In this document: positions 44,995-54,638 of the stretch, in pieces
Layout: every line of letters begins with the position of its first letter
Position numbering within the stretch: position 1 is the first letter of the stretch
Assembly: GCF_003217495.1 (NCBI RefSeq)
Contig: NZ_QJSW01000001.1
Span: 558,001-622,000, forward strand
Direction: 5' to 3'
Length of the DNA stretch: 64,000 bases
From: Paenibacillus barcinonensis
GTDB taxonomy: Bacteria; Bacillota; Bacilli; Paenibacillales; Paenibacillaceae
Notes under the pieces: generated by a model
The model's database searches: none
What the model saw: the letters and a program-made list of their open reading frames with translations, nothing else
Told to the model about the DNA's origin: nothing
Position numbers and translations under genes: made by a program

Positions 44995-45405
44995 ATGAGA
45001 TTACATCCAAGACTGCTTCAACACGCTCTTATCATCATTTTATGCGTTTTTCAAGCGCTGTGCTTCCCTATTCCAATGCAGTCTGAATCTGCCGTTGGTG
45101 TATCCGTTGATGTCACTTCAAATAAAGAAGTGCTCGAAGTACTTGTTCAAATACCCGAGGTACAGTACAAACCTGTCATTCGCAAAAATTCACAAGTTAT
45201 GTCCAAGCTTGCTCCTGCAACACAGACCAAGCCTGTATTTCTTGTCCTCGCACTCTTCCTTTTGTTGCGAATTCCCACAACGGGTCTGTCTTTTAAACCG
45301 TGGTATTGTTTGTTCAAGCGCAGATTATTTCTGCTTCCCATCAAATTTACCAGTATGTATCTATCCCTCACTCCGATGGCACCCAAATACGCCTGCGCTC
45401 GATAA
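44995..45405 (+). CDS. Unknown protein with two hydrophobic segments
   Basis: I do not recognise this 136-residue protein. The start ATG 44995 has GGAAGGAGGG nine bases upstream. It has a signal-like hydrophobic segment at about 9-27 and a second one at about 82-100, followed by a basic, aromatic-rich tail. Between them lies a polar region with conserved-looking prolines (VQIPEVQYKPV). It lies upstream of khtTU on the same strand, 330 bases away, so it might belong to the same cell-envelope ion theme as KhtS. No sequence evidence supports that link. Confidence that it is translated rests on the ribosome site. Confidence 0.55.
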   Translation: MRLHPRLLQHALIIILCVFQALCFPIPMQSESAVGVSVDVTSNKEVLEVLVQIPEVQYKPVIRKNSQVMSKLAPATQTKPVFLVLALFLLLRIPTTGLSFKPWYCLFKRRLFLLPIKFTSMYLSLTPMAPKYACAR

Positions 45406-45734
45406 GAGCCTGTTTGCCGTATTGTAGCGGATGCCTGCGCATGGAGTCACCTCTTTGAGAAGACGGTGTTCTCGTGCATAACTTACAACCCTTTATGTGA
45501 ACGTTACATTTGAAACACATCTTGATACAAAGCACACAGTGACAACTTTTATTTTGCTATACCTTAATTTGCAAACTATTCCCTTTTTACATCATACATT
45601 CGGCTGCGTCAGGAATTACTGGCTCTGTTTCCCCGCACCATTTGATGTTCCGCTTGAGCAGCAGATGATCTCAACTCGGGAAGCCAAGCCTTCCTTCTAT
45701 GGCCAGCCTCAACCACTAAGGAGGCATACTATCC
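45406..45734. other. Intergenic region before khtTU
   Basis: No gene was recognised. I looked for a c-di-AMP (ydaO) riboswitch, which often precedes potassium transporters, and did not find its conserved core. A promoter candidate TTGCAA, 17 bases, TCATAC lies in the middle. Confidence 0.5.
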
Positions 45735-46229
45735 ATGGATGTACGCGAAACAGATTTGCCGGGAATCGGCAAGAAATTTCAGATTGAAACAAGCAGCGGT
45801 GACAAAATCGTTATCATTATCCACGACGATGGACGCCGGGAGATGTATCATTTTGAATATGAAGATCCAGATCAAAGCATCTCCATGATTACGCTGGATG
45901 ACAATGAAGCCAGACAGATTGCAGCAATCGTAGGTGGACTGACCTATAAACCAAAACAACTTGAAAATATTGAAGTAACCTTTGACGACCTTATCATCGA
46001 GTGGTACAAAATCGAAGCATCGTTTGGATGCATTGGCAAATCCATTGGCGAATTGAATGTACGTCAAAACTCTGGCGCAACGGTCATTGCCGTTGTGGAG
46101 AAAAATCACAAAAAACACATCAGCCCAGGTCCGGAGGTTGTGATTAGCGCAGATTCCACGGTTGTTGCCGTTGGCGAACGCAACCAGCAGAAACTTTTCA
46201 AGTCCCTCCTCCTGACAGGAAGGGGGTAA
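45735..46229 (+). CDS. khtT: KhtT-like regulatory subunit of potassium/proton antiporter
   Basis: This 164-residue cytoplasmic protein has an N-terminal domain (1-75) and a C-terminal RCK_C/TrkA-C domain (about 80-160, with [17 protein letters not shown]). In Bacillus KhtT the TrkA-C domain binds c-di-AMP and controls the KhtU antiporter. The lengths of both proteins match Bacillus. AGGAGG precedes ATG. Its stop codon overlaps the ribosome site of khtU, so the two are coupled. Confidence 0.92.
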   Translation: MDVRETDLPGIGKKFQIETSSGDKIVIIIHDDGRREMYHFEYEDPDQSISMITLDDNEARQIAAIVGGLTYKPKQLENIEVTFDDLIIEWYKIEASFGCIGKSIGELNVRQNSGATVIAVVEKNHKKHISPGPEVVISADSTVVAVGERNQQKLFKSLLLTGRG

Positions 46230-46233
46230 CTCG

Positions 46234-47472
46234 ATGGATCATTTGATTTTTGAAGTGGGTCTGGCACTCGTACTCATTGCAGCAGCCGGCCTTTTATCCG
46301 CAAAATTAAGATTTTCGGTTGTACCCTTTTATATTCTGATCGGTATGGCCGTGGGGCCACATGCGATGCAAATTTGGCATCTGGACTTCCGTTTCATTGA
46401 AAGTCAACCATTTATTGATTTTATGGGCCGTATCGGTATCCTGTTCCTGCTGTTCTATCTGGGGCTGGAATTCTCAGTAGGCCGTCTAGTCAAGTCGGGC
46501 CGCTCCATTGTAGTCGGCGGCTCGATCTATATCGGAATTAACTTTACATTGGGATTAGTCTTTGGTTTCGCCTCCGGCTTCCCGGCAGCTGAAGCTCTTG
46601 TGATTGCAGGGATTACAACGATCTCATCCAGTGCGATTGTCGCCAAGGTGCTGGTAGATCTGAAACGAACTGCGAATCCGGAAACGGAAATGATTTTGGG
46701 TATCATTATGTTCGAGGATGTCTTCCTCGCGGTATATATTTCCATCCTGTCCGGACTTGTGCTCAGCGATTCTTCTTCCATTGGAGGCGTAATCCTGTCT
46801 GCATTGATCGCTCTTGGCTTCATGCTGATTGTTATCATTATCGGCCGTAAAGCTACACCGCTCCTGAATAAATTGCTCAAAATCCGTTCCAACGAGCTAT
46901 TTTCACTTGTTGTGTTCGGTGCATTATTCCTGGTCGCCGGCTTCTCTGAAACGATCCATGTTGCAGAAGCAATCGGTGCTTTGCTGGTCGGTCTTGTGCT
47001 TGCCGAAACCGAGCATGCGAAACGGATTGAACATCTGATCCTGCCATTCCGTGATTTCTTCGGAGCAATCTTCTTCTTCAGCTTTGGACTCTCTATTGAC
47101 CCGTTGTCTCTGGGTGGTGAGGCGGTATGGCTGGCATTGATTGCCGTTGTGATCACATTGTTCGGTAACTTTCTTGCAGGCATGCTGGCTGGAAGAAGTG
47201 CAGGTCTATCCCCCAAAGCATCTGCTAATATCGGATTAACTATCGTATCTCGCGGAGAGTTTTCAATCATTATGGCAAACATGGGTAAAGCGGGTGGACT
47301 GTTACCTTTACTTCAGCCGTTTGCTGCACTGTATGTGTTGATTCTGGCTATACTCGGACCACTGTTAACTAAAGAATCCAAACATGTATTTAATTTATTG
47401 AATAAAATATTTAAGTTCAAAGATGCACGCAAAAAGAAAGAGGAACCTAAAGTTCTGCAGAAAGAAGGATAA
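46234..47472 (+). CDS. khtU: KhtU-like potassium/proton antiporter (CPA2 family)
   Basis: This 412-residue membrane transporter with about 12-13 helices exchanges cytoplasmic potassium for protons. Sequence marks of the CPA2 (Na+/H+ exchanger-like) fold are seen in LFYLGLEFSVGRL and ISSSAIVAKVL (about 120-145). Another lies at ILGIIMFEDVFLAVY, with the acidic residue expected on the ion path. Function, in Bacillus, is potassium efflux under alkaline or high-potassium stress. No RCK domain is fused to the C-terminus, which is supplied by KhtT. The gene follows khtT by four bases. Confidence 0.93.
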   Translation: MDHLIFEVGLALVLIAAAGLLSAKLRFSVVPFYILIGMAVGPHAMQIWHLDFRFIESQPFIDFMGRIGILFLLFYLGLEFSVGRLVKSGRSIVVGGSIYIGINFTLGLVFGFASGFPAAEALVIAGITTISSSAIVAKVLVDLKRTANPETEMILGIIMFEDVFLAVYISILSGLVLSDSSSIGGVILSALIALGFMLIVIIIGRKATPLLNKLLKIRSNELFSLVVFGALFLVAGFSETIHVAEAIGALLVGLVLAETEHAKRIEHLILPFRDFFGAIFFFSFGLSIDPLSLGGEAVWLALIAVVITLFGNFLAGMLAGRSAGLSPKASANIGLTIVSRGEFSIIMANMGKAGGLLPLLQPFAALYVLILAILGPLLTKESKHVFNLLNKIFKFKDARKKKEEPKVLQKEG

Positions 47473-47593
47473 TTCCTATGTCTGTACAGAGCAAACAGTT
47501 AAACGAATCAAGTAACTGAGCGGCTGCACGCCGAACTTTCTGTGAACACCCCAGGGAGAAGGGCTCGAAAGCCGCACATAAGGAGGATGACCT

Positions 47594-48499
47594 GTGAAAG
47601 CACCTCTGATATCGGCTAACCCGACGCCACGCACTGCCAAGAAGACCAGCATATCGCCTTCACGCCACTGGTTGAACCTGCTTCTGGTCATTGTGGGCGG
47701 GATTCTGGCCTCCGTGGGACTTGAATTGTTTCTGCACCCCAATAAAATTATTATTGGCGGCATAACGGGAATCTCTTCCCTTTTCGCGCATTGGACTGAG
47801 CTTCGAATCGGATTATTCCTGTTTCTATTCAACGTTCCGTTTATATTTTTATCGTACAAAATGGTAAAGAAAAAATTTGTATTGGTTACTGTTCTGGGTC
47901 TGGTTGTCTTTTCGATCGGTGCCATTGTGCTACATCCCATGCCGCCGCTCGTCGAGCATCCCCTGGTTGCTGCCATGTTTGGCGGGTTAAGCCTGGGGCT
48001 CGGAATCGGGCTGGTTGTTCGGTATGGTGGGACACTGGATACGCTGGAAATCGGTGATCCGTCCTCCCGACCGCCTGAACGTGTCTTTAGCGGGAAACGG
48101 ATGCTTATCGAAAAAATAATCATGCTGCTTAACCTGATCATCCTGACAGCTGCTGGTGTTGTTTTTGGCTGGGATCAGGCCATGTATTCTGTCATCGCTT
48201 ATCTGATTGCCTATGAAATGGTGTACCTTGCATTCCGTGGATTCTCGACGAAACGCAGCGTATGCATTCTAACCACACAAAGCACTCAGGTTGAAAAGGC
48301 TGTGCGTAAGCGGCTGCGAAGGCAACCTCGAACGCTCCCGACTGCAGAGTTCACCCCGCTCGCCGAAGCGGAAAGCTGGTTTGGTCAGATTCCAGGAGCC
48401 CTTTATTACGAGGTGCATTTCCTGGAGATGATCTGGCTGAAAACGATTGTTCGTCACATTGACCCACACGCTGGAATTGTAGCGAATCCAGAGAAATAA
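47594..48499 (+). CDS. YitT family membrane protein (DUF2179 C-terminus)
   Basis: This 301-residue protein has about five or six helices (residues 30-225) with the YitT family glycines (GGIITGGISSLFAH-like at about 55-75, here IIIGGITGISS). A C-terminal cytoplasmic DUF2179 domain (about 225-300) follows, with KRSVCILTTQSTQVEKAVRK. The start is GTG with AGGAGG upstream. YitT proteins are common in Firmicutes and have no established function. It lies 121 bases after khtU. Confidence 0.88.
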   Translation: MKAPLISANPTPRTAKKTSISPSRHWLNLLLVIVGGILASVGLELFLHPNKIIIGGITGISSLFAHWTELRIGLFLFLFNVPFIFLSYKMVKKKFVLVTVLGLVVFSIGAIVLHPMPPLVEHPLVAAMFGGLSLGLGIGLVVRYGGTLDTLEIGDPSSRPPERVFSGKRMLIEKIIMLLNLIILTAAGVVFGWDQAMYSVIAYLIAYEMVYLAFRGFSTKRSVCILTTQSTQVEKAVRKRLRRQPRTLPTAEFTPLAEAESWFGQIPGALYYEVHFLEMIWLKTIVRHIDPHAGIVANPEK

Positions 48500-48534
48500 C
48501 ATTGTACGGAGCAGAAAACACAGGCACTATAACA

Positions 48535-48613
48535 AAACGCTCTCTTCCCTTGTAAGCATGTGGATGTAATATCCATCATTCATTACTTGGGAAGAGAGCG
48601 TTCTTTTGTTTTT
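48535..48613. terminator. Bidirectional terminator between YitT and the dehydrogenase gene
   Basis: AACGCTCTCTTCCC pairs with GGGAAGAGAGCGTT, followed by CTTTTGTTTTTT on the plus strand and by TTTGTT on the minus strand. Confidence 0.9.
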
Positions 48614-48643
48614 TAACCCGCTGTATATTTAAATCATATAAAA

Positions 48644-49657
48644 TTATAATTCAACAATAGCCTTTACCACCTGAGTTTCGGGCAACAGCCAGGTATCCAT
48701 CGCAGAGGGCAACTCATCAAATGCCGCCCGATGTGTAACATAGCCGTCCATGCTTATTTTTTTGCTACGAAGCGTGGAGAGTACTTGTTCAAAATCTTCG
48801 CGTGTTGCATTCCGGCTCCCCAGCATACTCATCTCCCGTTTGTGAAACTCCGGGTCATGGAACGTAATATCAGCTTTAACCAGACCAACAAAGATTAACT
48901 GCCCGCCATGTGCAACGTACGGAATAGCTCCGTTCATGGAATGCACATTGCCTGTAGCATCAAATACGGCTGTTGCATAATCGCCGTCCGTGATCTCGGA
49001 CACGCGCTGCAGTGCCTGATCATCCGCCTGCACGATCTCATCTACCCCGGCCCATGTTCGGCTGAGCTCCAGCCTGTCCAGATTACGGTCTACCGCAATA
49101 ACGTAAGCACCTGCCTGCTTGGCAAAAGCCATCACACCGAGTCCGATAGGCCCCGCACCAATGACCACTACACGTTCACCCGGCTGGAGTGAGGCTCTGC
49201 GAACGGCATGTGCTCCAATGCTGAGCGGCTCCACCATTGCTGTCTCATCCAGCGTTAGACCATCTGCCTTCAGCAGATGAGTTACTGGCACCGTAATGCG
49301 TTCTCTCATGCCTCCATCCACATGTACTCCCATCACCTGCATTGATGCGCAGCAGTTTGTCTTGCCTGAACGACACGCAATACAATGTCCGCAGTGCAGA
49401 TAAGGGATAATGCTGACTTGATCACCAGGCTGCAGCCCAGCGTCATTCGGGCCAATCTCTTCTATAATACCGGCCAACTCATGCCCAAGTACCCGCGGAT
49501 ACGTAAAAAACGGCTGATTGCCCTTGTACGCATGCAGGTCTGTACCGCAAATGCCGATACGCTGAATCGCTACCAGTGCCTCTCCTTCAGCTCTTTCTGG
49601 CAGCGGCAGCTCCTTCAGCACCAAACGATCTATTTCTTCACATACGATAGCTCTCAT
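48644..49657 (-). CDS. Zinc-dependent medium-chain alcohol/polyol dehydrogenase
   Basis: This 337-residue MDR oxidoreductase has the catalytic zinc region [10 protein letters not shown] and [10 protein letters not shown], and a structural-zinc lobe with cysteines [15 protein letters not shown] (about 90-105). The NAD-binding fold has [14 protein letters not shown]. It resembles sorbitol, threonine and galactitol-type dehydrogenases, and the exact sugar or polyol is unknown. Its start overlaps the stop of the upstream aldo/keto reductase gene (ATGA), so the two probably work in one sugar-acid or aldose pathway. Confidence 0.9.
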   Translation of the reverse strand: MRAIVCEEIDRLVLKELPLPERAEGEALVAIQRIGICGTDLHAYKGNQPFFTYPRVLGHELAGIIEEIGPNDAGLQPGDQVSIIPYLHCGHCIACRSGKTNCCASMQVMGVHVDGGMRERITVPVTHLLKADGLTLDETAMVEPLSIGAHAVRRASLQPGERVVVIGAGPIGLGVMAFAKQAGAYVIAVDRNLDRLELSRTWAGVDEIVQADDQALQRVSEITDGDYATAVFDATGNVHSMNGAIPYVAHGGQLIFVGLVKADITFHDPEFHKREMSMLGSRNATREDFEQVLSTLRSKKISMDGYVTHRAAFDELPSAMDTWLLPETQVVKAIVEL

Positions 49658-50628
49658 TGCTTTTCCTCCTTGGATGCATTCGACGTTGAATTCAAGCTCG
49701 TATTATACATTGCAAGTCCACTTGACCATGTTTCATTGTTCAACGGGGCCAGCATGCGTAACACCTCTTCCAAAAGCTGATGATCCATCGGCTCTTCAAT
49801 CCAGCTCGCATTATTAACGATGTTACGCTGACTTGCACTGCTCACCAGCGTTGTCGGAATCCGTTCGTTAGCTGTGGAAAATTGCACTGCCAGCTTGGCG
49901 ATATCGCTGCCCTGCTCCTCGCAGAAGCGAGCAGCCTTCAGACAGAGCTCTTTCACCCGTTCACCCGCCGGGTGCCATGCTGGGGTCCCACGAGTGCTAA
50001 GCAGCCCCATCGAGAGAGGTGAAGCGTTTACAAGTCCAACCCCTTTAGCGTCCAGCAGAGGCAGAAGGGACAACAATGACGTATCATTCAAGGCATAATG
50101 ACAATAAGAAATAATAGCATCTGCCTGAACCTGCGGTAGCATCTGTTCGAACAATGGCAGCGGTAATCCACAGATGCCAGCATAACGAATAATGCCTTTT
50201 TCTTTGAGCTCCAGCAGTGTTGGGAAAGCCTCTTCAATGATAATCTCAGGCTCAACAAACTCAATATCATGCAAAAATAAAATATCCAAATAATCGGTAT
50301 GCAGACGAGACAGGCTTTCCTGCACACTATCCAGAATACGTTTACGTGAAAAATCAAACTCATTCTCACCGTAACGACCAGCTTTGGTAGATAACATATA
50401 CGAGCTGCGAGGCAAGCTTCGGATTGCCTCACCGAGCACCGTCTCTGCCTTGGTCAACCCATAATACGGCGAAACGTCTATATAATTCATGCCTGCATCC
50501 ACGGCAGCATGAACGGTGCGAATGCCTTCATCCCGATCAATATCACGAAATACAGAGCCAAGCGACGATGCCCCAAAACTCAAAACAGGTACGTCCAGCG
50601 ATGTCATTCCCAGTTTTCTTTTTTTCAT
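49654..50628 (-). CDS. Aldo/keto reductase of the L-galactose/D-threo-aldose 1-dehydrogenase type
   Basis: This 324-residue TIM-barrel enzyme shows the catalytic tyrosine in VSPYYGLTKAE, aspartate in AGMNYIDVSP, lysine in MLSTKAGRYG and histidine in ILFLHDIEFV. The subfamily resemblance is to L-galactose and aldose 1-dehydrogenases, which oxidise free sugars to lactones. The overlap with the MDR dehydrogenase gene supports a joint role in sugar oxidation. GGGAGG precedes ATG. Confidence 0.9.
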   Translation of the reverse strand: MKKRKLGMTSLDVPVLSFGASSLGSVFRDIDRDEGIRTVHAAVDAGMNYIDVSPYYGLTKAETVLGEAIRSLPRSSYMLSTKAGRYGENEFDFSRKRILDSVQESLSRLHTDYLDILFLHDIEFVEPEIIIEEAFPTLLELKEKGIIRYAGICGLPLPLFEQMLPQVQADAIISYCHYALNDTSLLSLLPLLDAKGVGLVNASPLSMGLLSTRGTPAWHPAGERVKELCLKAARFCEEQGSDIAKLAVQFSTANERIPTTLVSSASQRNIVNNASWIEEPMDHQLLEEVLRMLAPLNNETWSSGLAMYNTSLNSTSNASKEEKQ

Positions 50629-50770
50629 TCGTTCGTTCCTCCCAGCAGGTTTTACTACACAACTGTCCCTTCATTGTATCAGTTAAAAATCTATATAACA
50701 TATCGTCAAATGCGTAATATGTACTGTTTGATGATCTACATTTCCACTGTATTTTATATTTTGTCCTATC

Positions 50771-50810
50771 AAAAAAGGACAAATCAGGATTAACCCGATT
50801 TGTCCCTTGG
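50771..50810 (-). terminator. Terminator of mqnC
   Basis: GGGACAAATCGGG pairs with the reverse copy around TTAATCC, followed by TTTTTTGAT on the minus strand. Confidence 0.88.
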
Positions 50811-50886
50811 TTATGAATCGACGTTCATTTTATAATCCGAACGTAATGATACAAGTGATACAAGCCTGTTTTGATATAAAATGCGA

Positions 50887-52023
50887 TTAGTTCTGCATTA
50901 CAAAATCTTTAGGCACACTGCTTTCTTCGTCAAACATGCGCAGAATCTCATAACGAGTATTACGCTGCGCCGGAATATAACCTGCCTCGCGAATAAGACG
51001 CAGAATAGATTCGATGTTTACTTTGTACGTTGCGCCTGCTGAGGACACTACATTCTCCTCAATCATCGTGCTGCCAAAGTCATTACATCCGAATTCAAGC
51101 GATTTTTTACCAATCTCGGGACCCATCGTTACCCAGGAAGATTGAATGTTTTTGATATTGTCCAGCACCAGACGGCTGATTGCTACGGTTTTCAAATATT
51201 CTTCCGGAGTTTGACGCTCCAGCTTGAGGTTTGTATTATCCGGCTGGAAAGTCCACGGAATGAAGGCCAGGAAACCTTCGGAATCATACTTGTTCGCAAT
51301 GCATTCATCCTGCGCGTCACGAACACGTATCAGATGCAGTGCGCGCTCCTCCATGGATTCTCCGAGACCAATAACCATCGTTGCGGATGTATTCATCCCG
51401 ATCCGGTGAGCCGTCTGCATCACGTCCATCCAGTCGCGCCATGAACCCTTCAAACGGCTGATTTTGCGGCGTGTACGGTCATCCAGAATTTCGGCACCAC
51501 CGCCTGGCAAGGAATCAAGTCCAGCCTCGTGAATAGCACGTACAACCTCTTCCAGTGTAAGACCATCGGATACTTCAACCATTTTCATAATCTCGGCTGG
51601 CGAGAAGGAGTGCATCGTGATATTCGGGAAACGTTCCTTGATGGCTTTCAACAGGTCTGTATAATAACTGAAGGGCAGATTAGGATTGGTTCCCCCCTGC
51701 ATCAGAATTTCCGTGCCGTTAACGTCCTCTGTCTCCTGAATCTTCTGGAAAATCACTTCATCTGGCAATACATAGCCTTCTTCAGAACCAGGTCTGCGAT
51801 AGAAAGCACAAAAACGGCAGTATACGTCACATACATTCGTGTAGTTAACGTTACGCCCGATTACAAAGGTTCTGTATGGTTCAGGGTGCATACGCTTCAT
51901 GATGACATTGGCAGCTGCCCCGATTTTGTCCACTTCGTCGGATTCAAATAACTGAATCGTGTCTTCCAGGTCCAAGCGTTCGCCCCGAAGGGCTTTATCT
52001 AAGATACGGTCCACCGTACTCAT
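50887..52023 (-). CDS. mqnC: Cyclic dehypoxanthine futalosine synthase
   Basis: This 378-residue radical SAM enzyme cyclises dehypoxanthine futalosine in the futalosine route to menaquinone. The cluster motif CDVYCRFC (C65, C69, C72) is of the CX3CX2C type. The family phrases MQGGTNPNLPFSYY, MHSFSPAEIMKM and LDSLPGGGAEILDD are clear. The gene is not next to other mqn genes in this window. GAGGGAGG precedes ATG. It implies futalosine-type menaquinone synthesis rather than the classical Men route of Bacillus subtilis. Confidence 0.93.
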   Translation of the reverse strand: MSTVDRILDKALRGERLDLEDTIQLFESDEVDKIGAAANVIMKRMHPEPYRTFVIGRNVNYTNVCDVYCRFCAFYRRPGSEEGYVLPDEVIFQKIQETEDVNGTEILMQGGTNPNLPFSYYTDLLKAIKERFPNITMHSFSPAEIMKMVEVSDGLTLEEVVRAIHEAGLDSLPGGGAEILDDRTRRKISRLKGSWRDWMDVMQTAHRIGMNTSATMVIGLGESMEERALHLIRVRDAQDECIANKYDSEGFLAFIPWTFQPDNTNLKLERQTPEEYLKTVAISRLVLDNIKNIQSSWVTMGPEIGKKSLEFGCNDFGSTMIEENVVSSAGATYKVNIESILRLIREAGYIPAQRNTRYEILRMFDEESSVPKDFVMQN

Positions 52024-52146
52024 CGTAAAAAGCCTCCCTCATGAAGAGAAAATATTACGACGCTCCATCCGGCTTGTTTGCAGTAAGCAACTTCTGTCGG
52101 CAACATCGTAATTTTGTACTCCACATATCGTAACACAGGTTACATG

Positions 52147-52178
52147 TGAAAAAAAGCACCTTATACAAAGGTGCTTTA
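52147..52178 (-). terminator. Terminator of the met operon
   Basis: AAAGCACCTT pairs with AAGGTGCTTT around TGTAT, followed by TTTT, 80 bases after the metC stop. Confidence 0.92.
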
Positions 52179-52257
52179 AAAATCATTAAAATTTTACATA
52201 TCAACTCAAGTTTCTGTTCAAAAGAGTATTGCTTCAATATATTCTATTTCTTTAACC

Positions 52258-53433
52258 TTACTCAGCCTCCAGAGCCTGCTCCAGATCAGCAATCAGATCA
52301 TCAATATCCTCAAGCCCCACCGAGAAACGCAGCAATCCATCGGTGATCCCACGCTCATGCCGGACCTCCGCTGGCATAGCCGCATGTGACATCATGGTAG
52401 GATAAGAAAGAATACTTTCAACCGCCCCCAGACTTACAGCAACAATCGGCAGCTTCACGCGGTTCAGCACCGCTTTGGCACGTTCCCCGGAACCTACGTC
52501 AAAAGAAACAACCGCTCCGTAGCCACTAGACTGACGCTCATGTGCTTCGCGGCCCGGGTGATCCTCAAGTCCAGGGTAGTAAACAGCCGTTATATCCGTA
52601 CGACCTTTGAGCCAGGTTGCCAGTTTGGATGTACTCTGTTCACTGTGAGCCATACGTGCACCTAGTGTTTTCATACCCCGCATCAGCAGCCAGGATTCCT
52701 GAGCTCCAAGCACTGTACCCAATCCATTTTGCAATTGCTTCAGTTGTCTGCCCAGCTCATCTGTACGTGCAACAGCCAGTCCCGCCAGGACATCACTATG
52801 CCCGCCTAGAAACTTCGTAGCACTATGCACAACGATATCCACACCAAACTCAATCGGACGCTGATAATACGGGGTCATAAATGTGTTGTCCAGAATCGTA
52901 ATCAGTTGGTGCTCCTTCGACCAAGATGTTACAGCTGCAATATCCGTAATCTTTAACGTCGGATTGGAAGGTGTCTCCATATAAACCGCTTTGGTGTTTG
53001 GTTTAAGAGCTGCCTTGACTTCCTCGATATTCGTCATATCTACAAATGTAGTTTCAATCTGCATGCGGCTAAGAATGGTCGTCAGCAAGCGATAAGTGCC
53101 TCCGTATACATCCTCGGTAACGATGATATGATCTCCTGCGGAGAACATCATAAATACACTGGAGATCGCAGCCATACCTGATGAATAGGCAAAGCCGCGC
53201 ACCCCGCCTTCCAGTAAAGCGATGTAATCCTCCAAGGCTTGACGAGTAGGATTACCTGAACGACTGTAGTCATGCTGTGGCGGATTGAAAATATCAAAGT
53301 GGTGGAACGTAGATGCCTGATAAATCGGCACGCTGGACGCGCCGGTTGTCTGGTCAATCTCGTCCCCGAAATGAAGCAGCTTTGTCTCAAACTTCAATCC
53401 CGTTTCCGGTTTCTTGCGGTTTGCATCACTCAT
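52258..53433 (-). CDS. metC: Cystathionine beta-lyase (trans-sulphuration family)
   Basis: This 391-residue PLP enzyme cleaves cystathionine to homocysteine. The PLP lysine is in HSATKFLGGHSD and the cofactor tyrosine/arginine region in DYSRSGNPTRQAL. Its order after metI, with the two overlapping by ATGA, is the same as metIC of Bacillus subtilis. That supports beta-lyase over gamma-synthase for this second copy. Closely related enzymes are hard to separate by eye. It is the last gene of the SAM-riboswitch operon. Confidence 0.9.
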   Translation of the reverse strand: MSDANRKKPETGLKFETKLLHFGDEIDQTTGASSVPIYQASTFHHFDIFNPPQHDYSRSGNPTRQALEDYIALLEGGVRGFAYSSGMAAISSVFMMFSAGDHIIVTEDVYGGTYRLLTTILSRMQIETTFVDMTNIEEVKAALKPNTKAVYMETPSNPTLKITDIAAVTSWSKEHQLITILDNTFMTPYYQRPIEFGVDIVVHSATKFLGGHSDVLAGLAVARTDELGRQLKQLQNGLGTVLGAQESWLLMRGMKTLGARMAHSEQSTSKLATWLKGRTDITAVYYPGLEDHPGREAHERQSSGYGAVVSFDVGSGERAKAVLNRVKLPIVAVSLGAVESILSYPTMMSHAAMPAEVRHERGITDGLLRFSVGLEDIDDLIADLEQALEAE

Positions 53434-54614
53434 GAGATTACGCCTCCTTCGACTTCCTGCTGCGCTGCCAGCAACGCTTGATTCAGATCGGCAATCAGAT
53501 CTTCCGCATGTTCAATTCCGACTGAGAAACGAAGCAGACAGTCATCTACACCTACAGCTTCACGAATCTCCAGTGGAATATCGGCATGAGTCTGCACCGC
53601 CGGGTAAGTCATGAGGGATTCAACACCGCCAAGGCTTTCGGCAAACGCAATCAATTGAATGTGACGAAGCACGGGCTCTACATAACGGGCATCCTTTACT
53701 TTAAATGAGAAGATACCCGTATTGCCGGAGGATTGCTTCTGCTGAATCTCATACCCCGGATGATCGGATAATCCGGGGTGAAACACTTCCGCCACAGCGG
53801 GATGCTCCAGCAGGAATCTGGCTATGGTTAGCGCATTATATTCGTGGCGCTCCATCCGAAGCGCAAGAGTCTTCATGCCTTTCATCAATTGATAGGAATC
53901 GCTCGGCGATAACACCGCACCAATAGAGTTATGAAGGAAAGCCATTTCCGCCGACAAAGCCTCGCCTTTGGTAATAATAAGTCCAGCGAGCACATCATTA
54001 TGTCCGCCCAGATACTTGGTTGCACTGTGTACAATAATGTCTGCGCCAAGTTCAATCGGACGCTGGAAGAACGGCGTGAGCAAGGTGTTGTCCACAATTG
54101 TCAGCAGGTCATGGCTCTTGGCCCAGGTAGCTACGGCTTGTACGTCCGTGATCATCATGAGCGGGTTGGTTGGGGTCTCAATGAACACAGCTTTGGTATT
54201 CGGCTGGTACAACTTCTCCAGCGCTTCCAGATCATTGGTATCCACATAACTTGCCGTTACGCCAAAGCGAGAAAGAATTCGTTCCAGAAGACGGTACGTA
54301 CCGCCGTATAGGTCAAGGGAAACAATCAGATGATCCCCTTGACTGAACATCGCAAAGATGGTTTGTAATGCTGCCATACCTGAGCTACAGGCAAAGCCTG
54401 CATCACCGGATTCCAGAGCAGCCGCAGCTTCCTCAAGCACTTTACGAGTTGGGTTCGTTGTACGAATATAATCAAAGCCCGTGCTTTGTCCCAGCTTCGG
54501 GTGGCGAAACGCAGTGGATTGATAAATCGGAAAGTTAACGGCTCCTGTACCCGGTTCGTTGATGGAACCGATCTGAGCTAAACGGCTTTCAATCTTCAAC
54601 TTGTTATCTTCCAT
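53430..54614 (-). CDS. metI: Cystathionine gamma-synthase / O-acetylhomoserine thiolyase
   Basis: This 394-residue PLP enzyme of the trans-sulphuration family makes cystathionine from acyl-homoserine and cysteine. PLP lysine lies in HSATKYLGGHND; the cofactor site has YIRTTNPTRKVL. It lies between metA and metC in a single transcript, overlaps metC by four bases and follows metA by 24. AGGAGG precedes ATG. Its substrate is probably O-acetylhomoserine, because the upstream MetA carries Glu111. Confidence 0.9.
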   Translation of the reverse strand: MEDNKLKIESRLAQIGSINEPGTGAVNFPIYQSTAFRHPKLGQSTGFDYIRTTNPTRKVLEEAAAALESGDAGFACSSGMAALQTIFAMFSQGDHLIVSLDLYGGTYRLLERILSRFGVTASYVDTNDLEALEKLYQPNTKAVFIETPTNPLMMITDVQAVATWAKSHDLLTIVDNTLLTPFFQRPIELGADIIVHSATKYLGGHNDVLAGLIITKGEALSAEMAFLHNSIGAVLSPSDSYQLMKGMKTLALRMERHEYNALTIARFLLEHPAVAEVFHPGLSDHPGYEIQQKQSSGNTGIFSFKVKDARYVEPVLRHIQLIAFAESLGGVESLMTYPAVQTHADIPLEIREAVGVDDCLLRFSVGIEHAEDLIADLNQALLAAQQEVEGGVIS

Positions 54615-54638
54615 TACTACATCCTCCTGTTATTACGA

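Noticed and set aside
45406..45734. c-di-AMP (ydaO) riboswitch before khtTU
   Set aside because: Conserved ydaO core sequences were not found.
45497..45787. 96-codon frame before khtT
   Set aside because: No ribosome site and it overlaps the khtT start.
47473..47593. 13-codon frame after khtU
   Set aside because: Too short and without a ribosome site; likely chance.
47476..48141. 221-codon minus-strand open frame
   Set aside because: Antisense to the YitT gene; low-complexity S/T/P/R composition typical of shadow frames.
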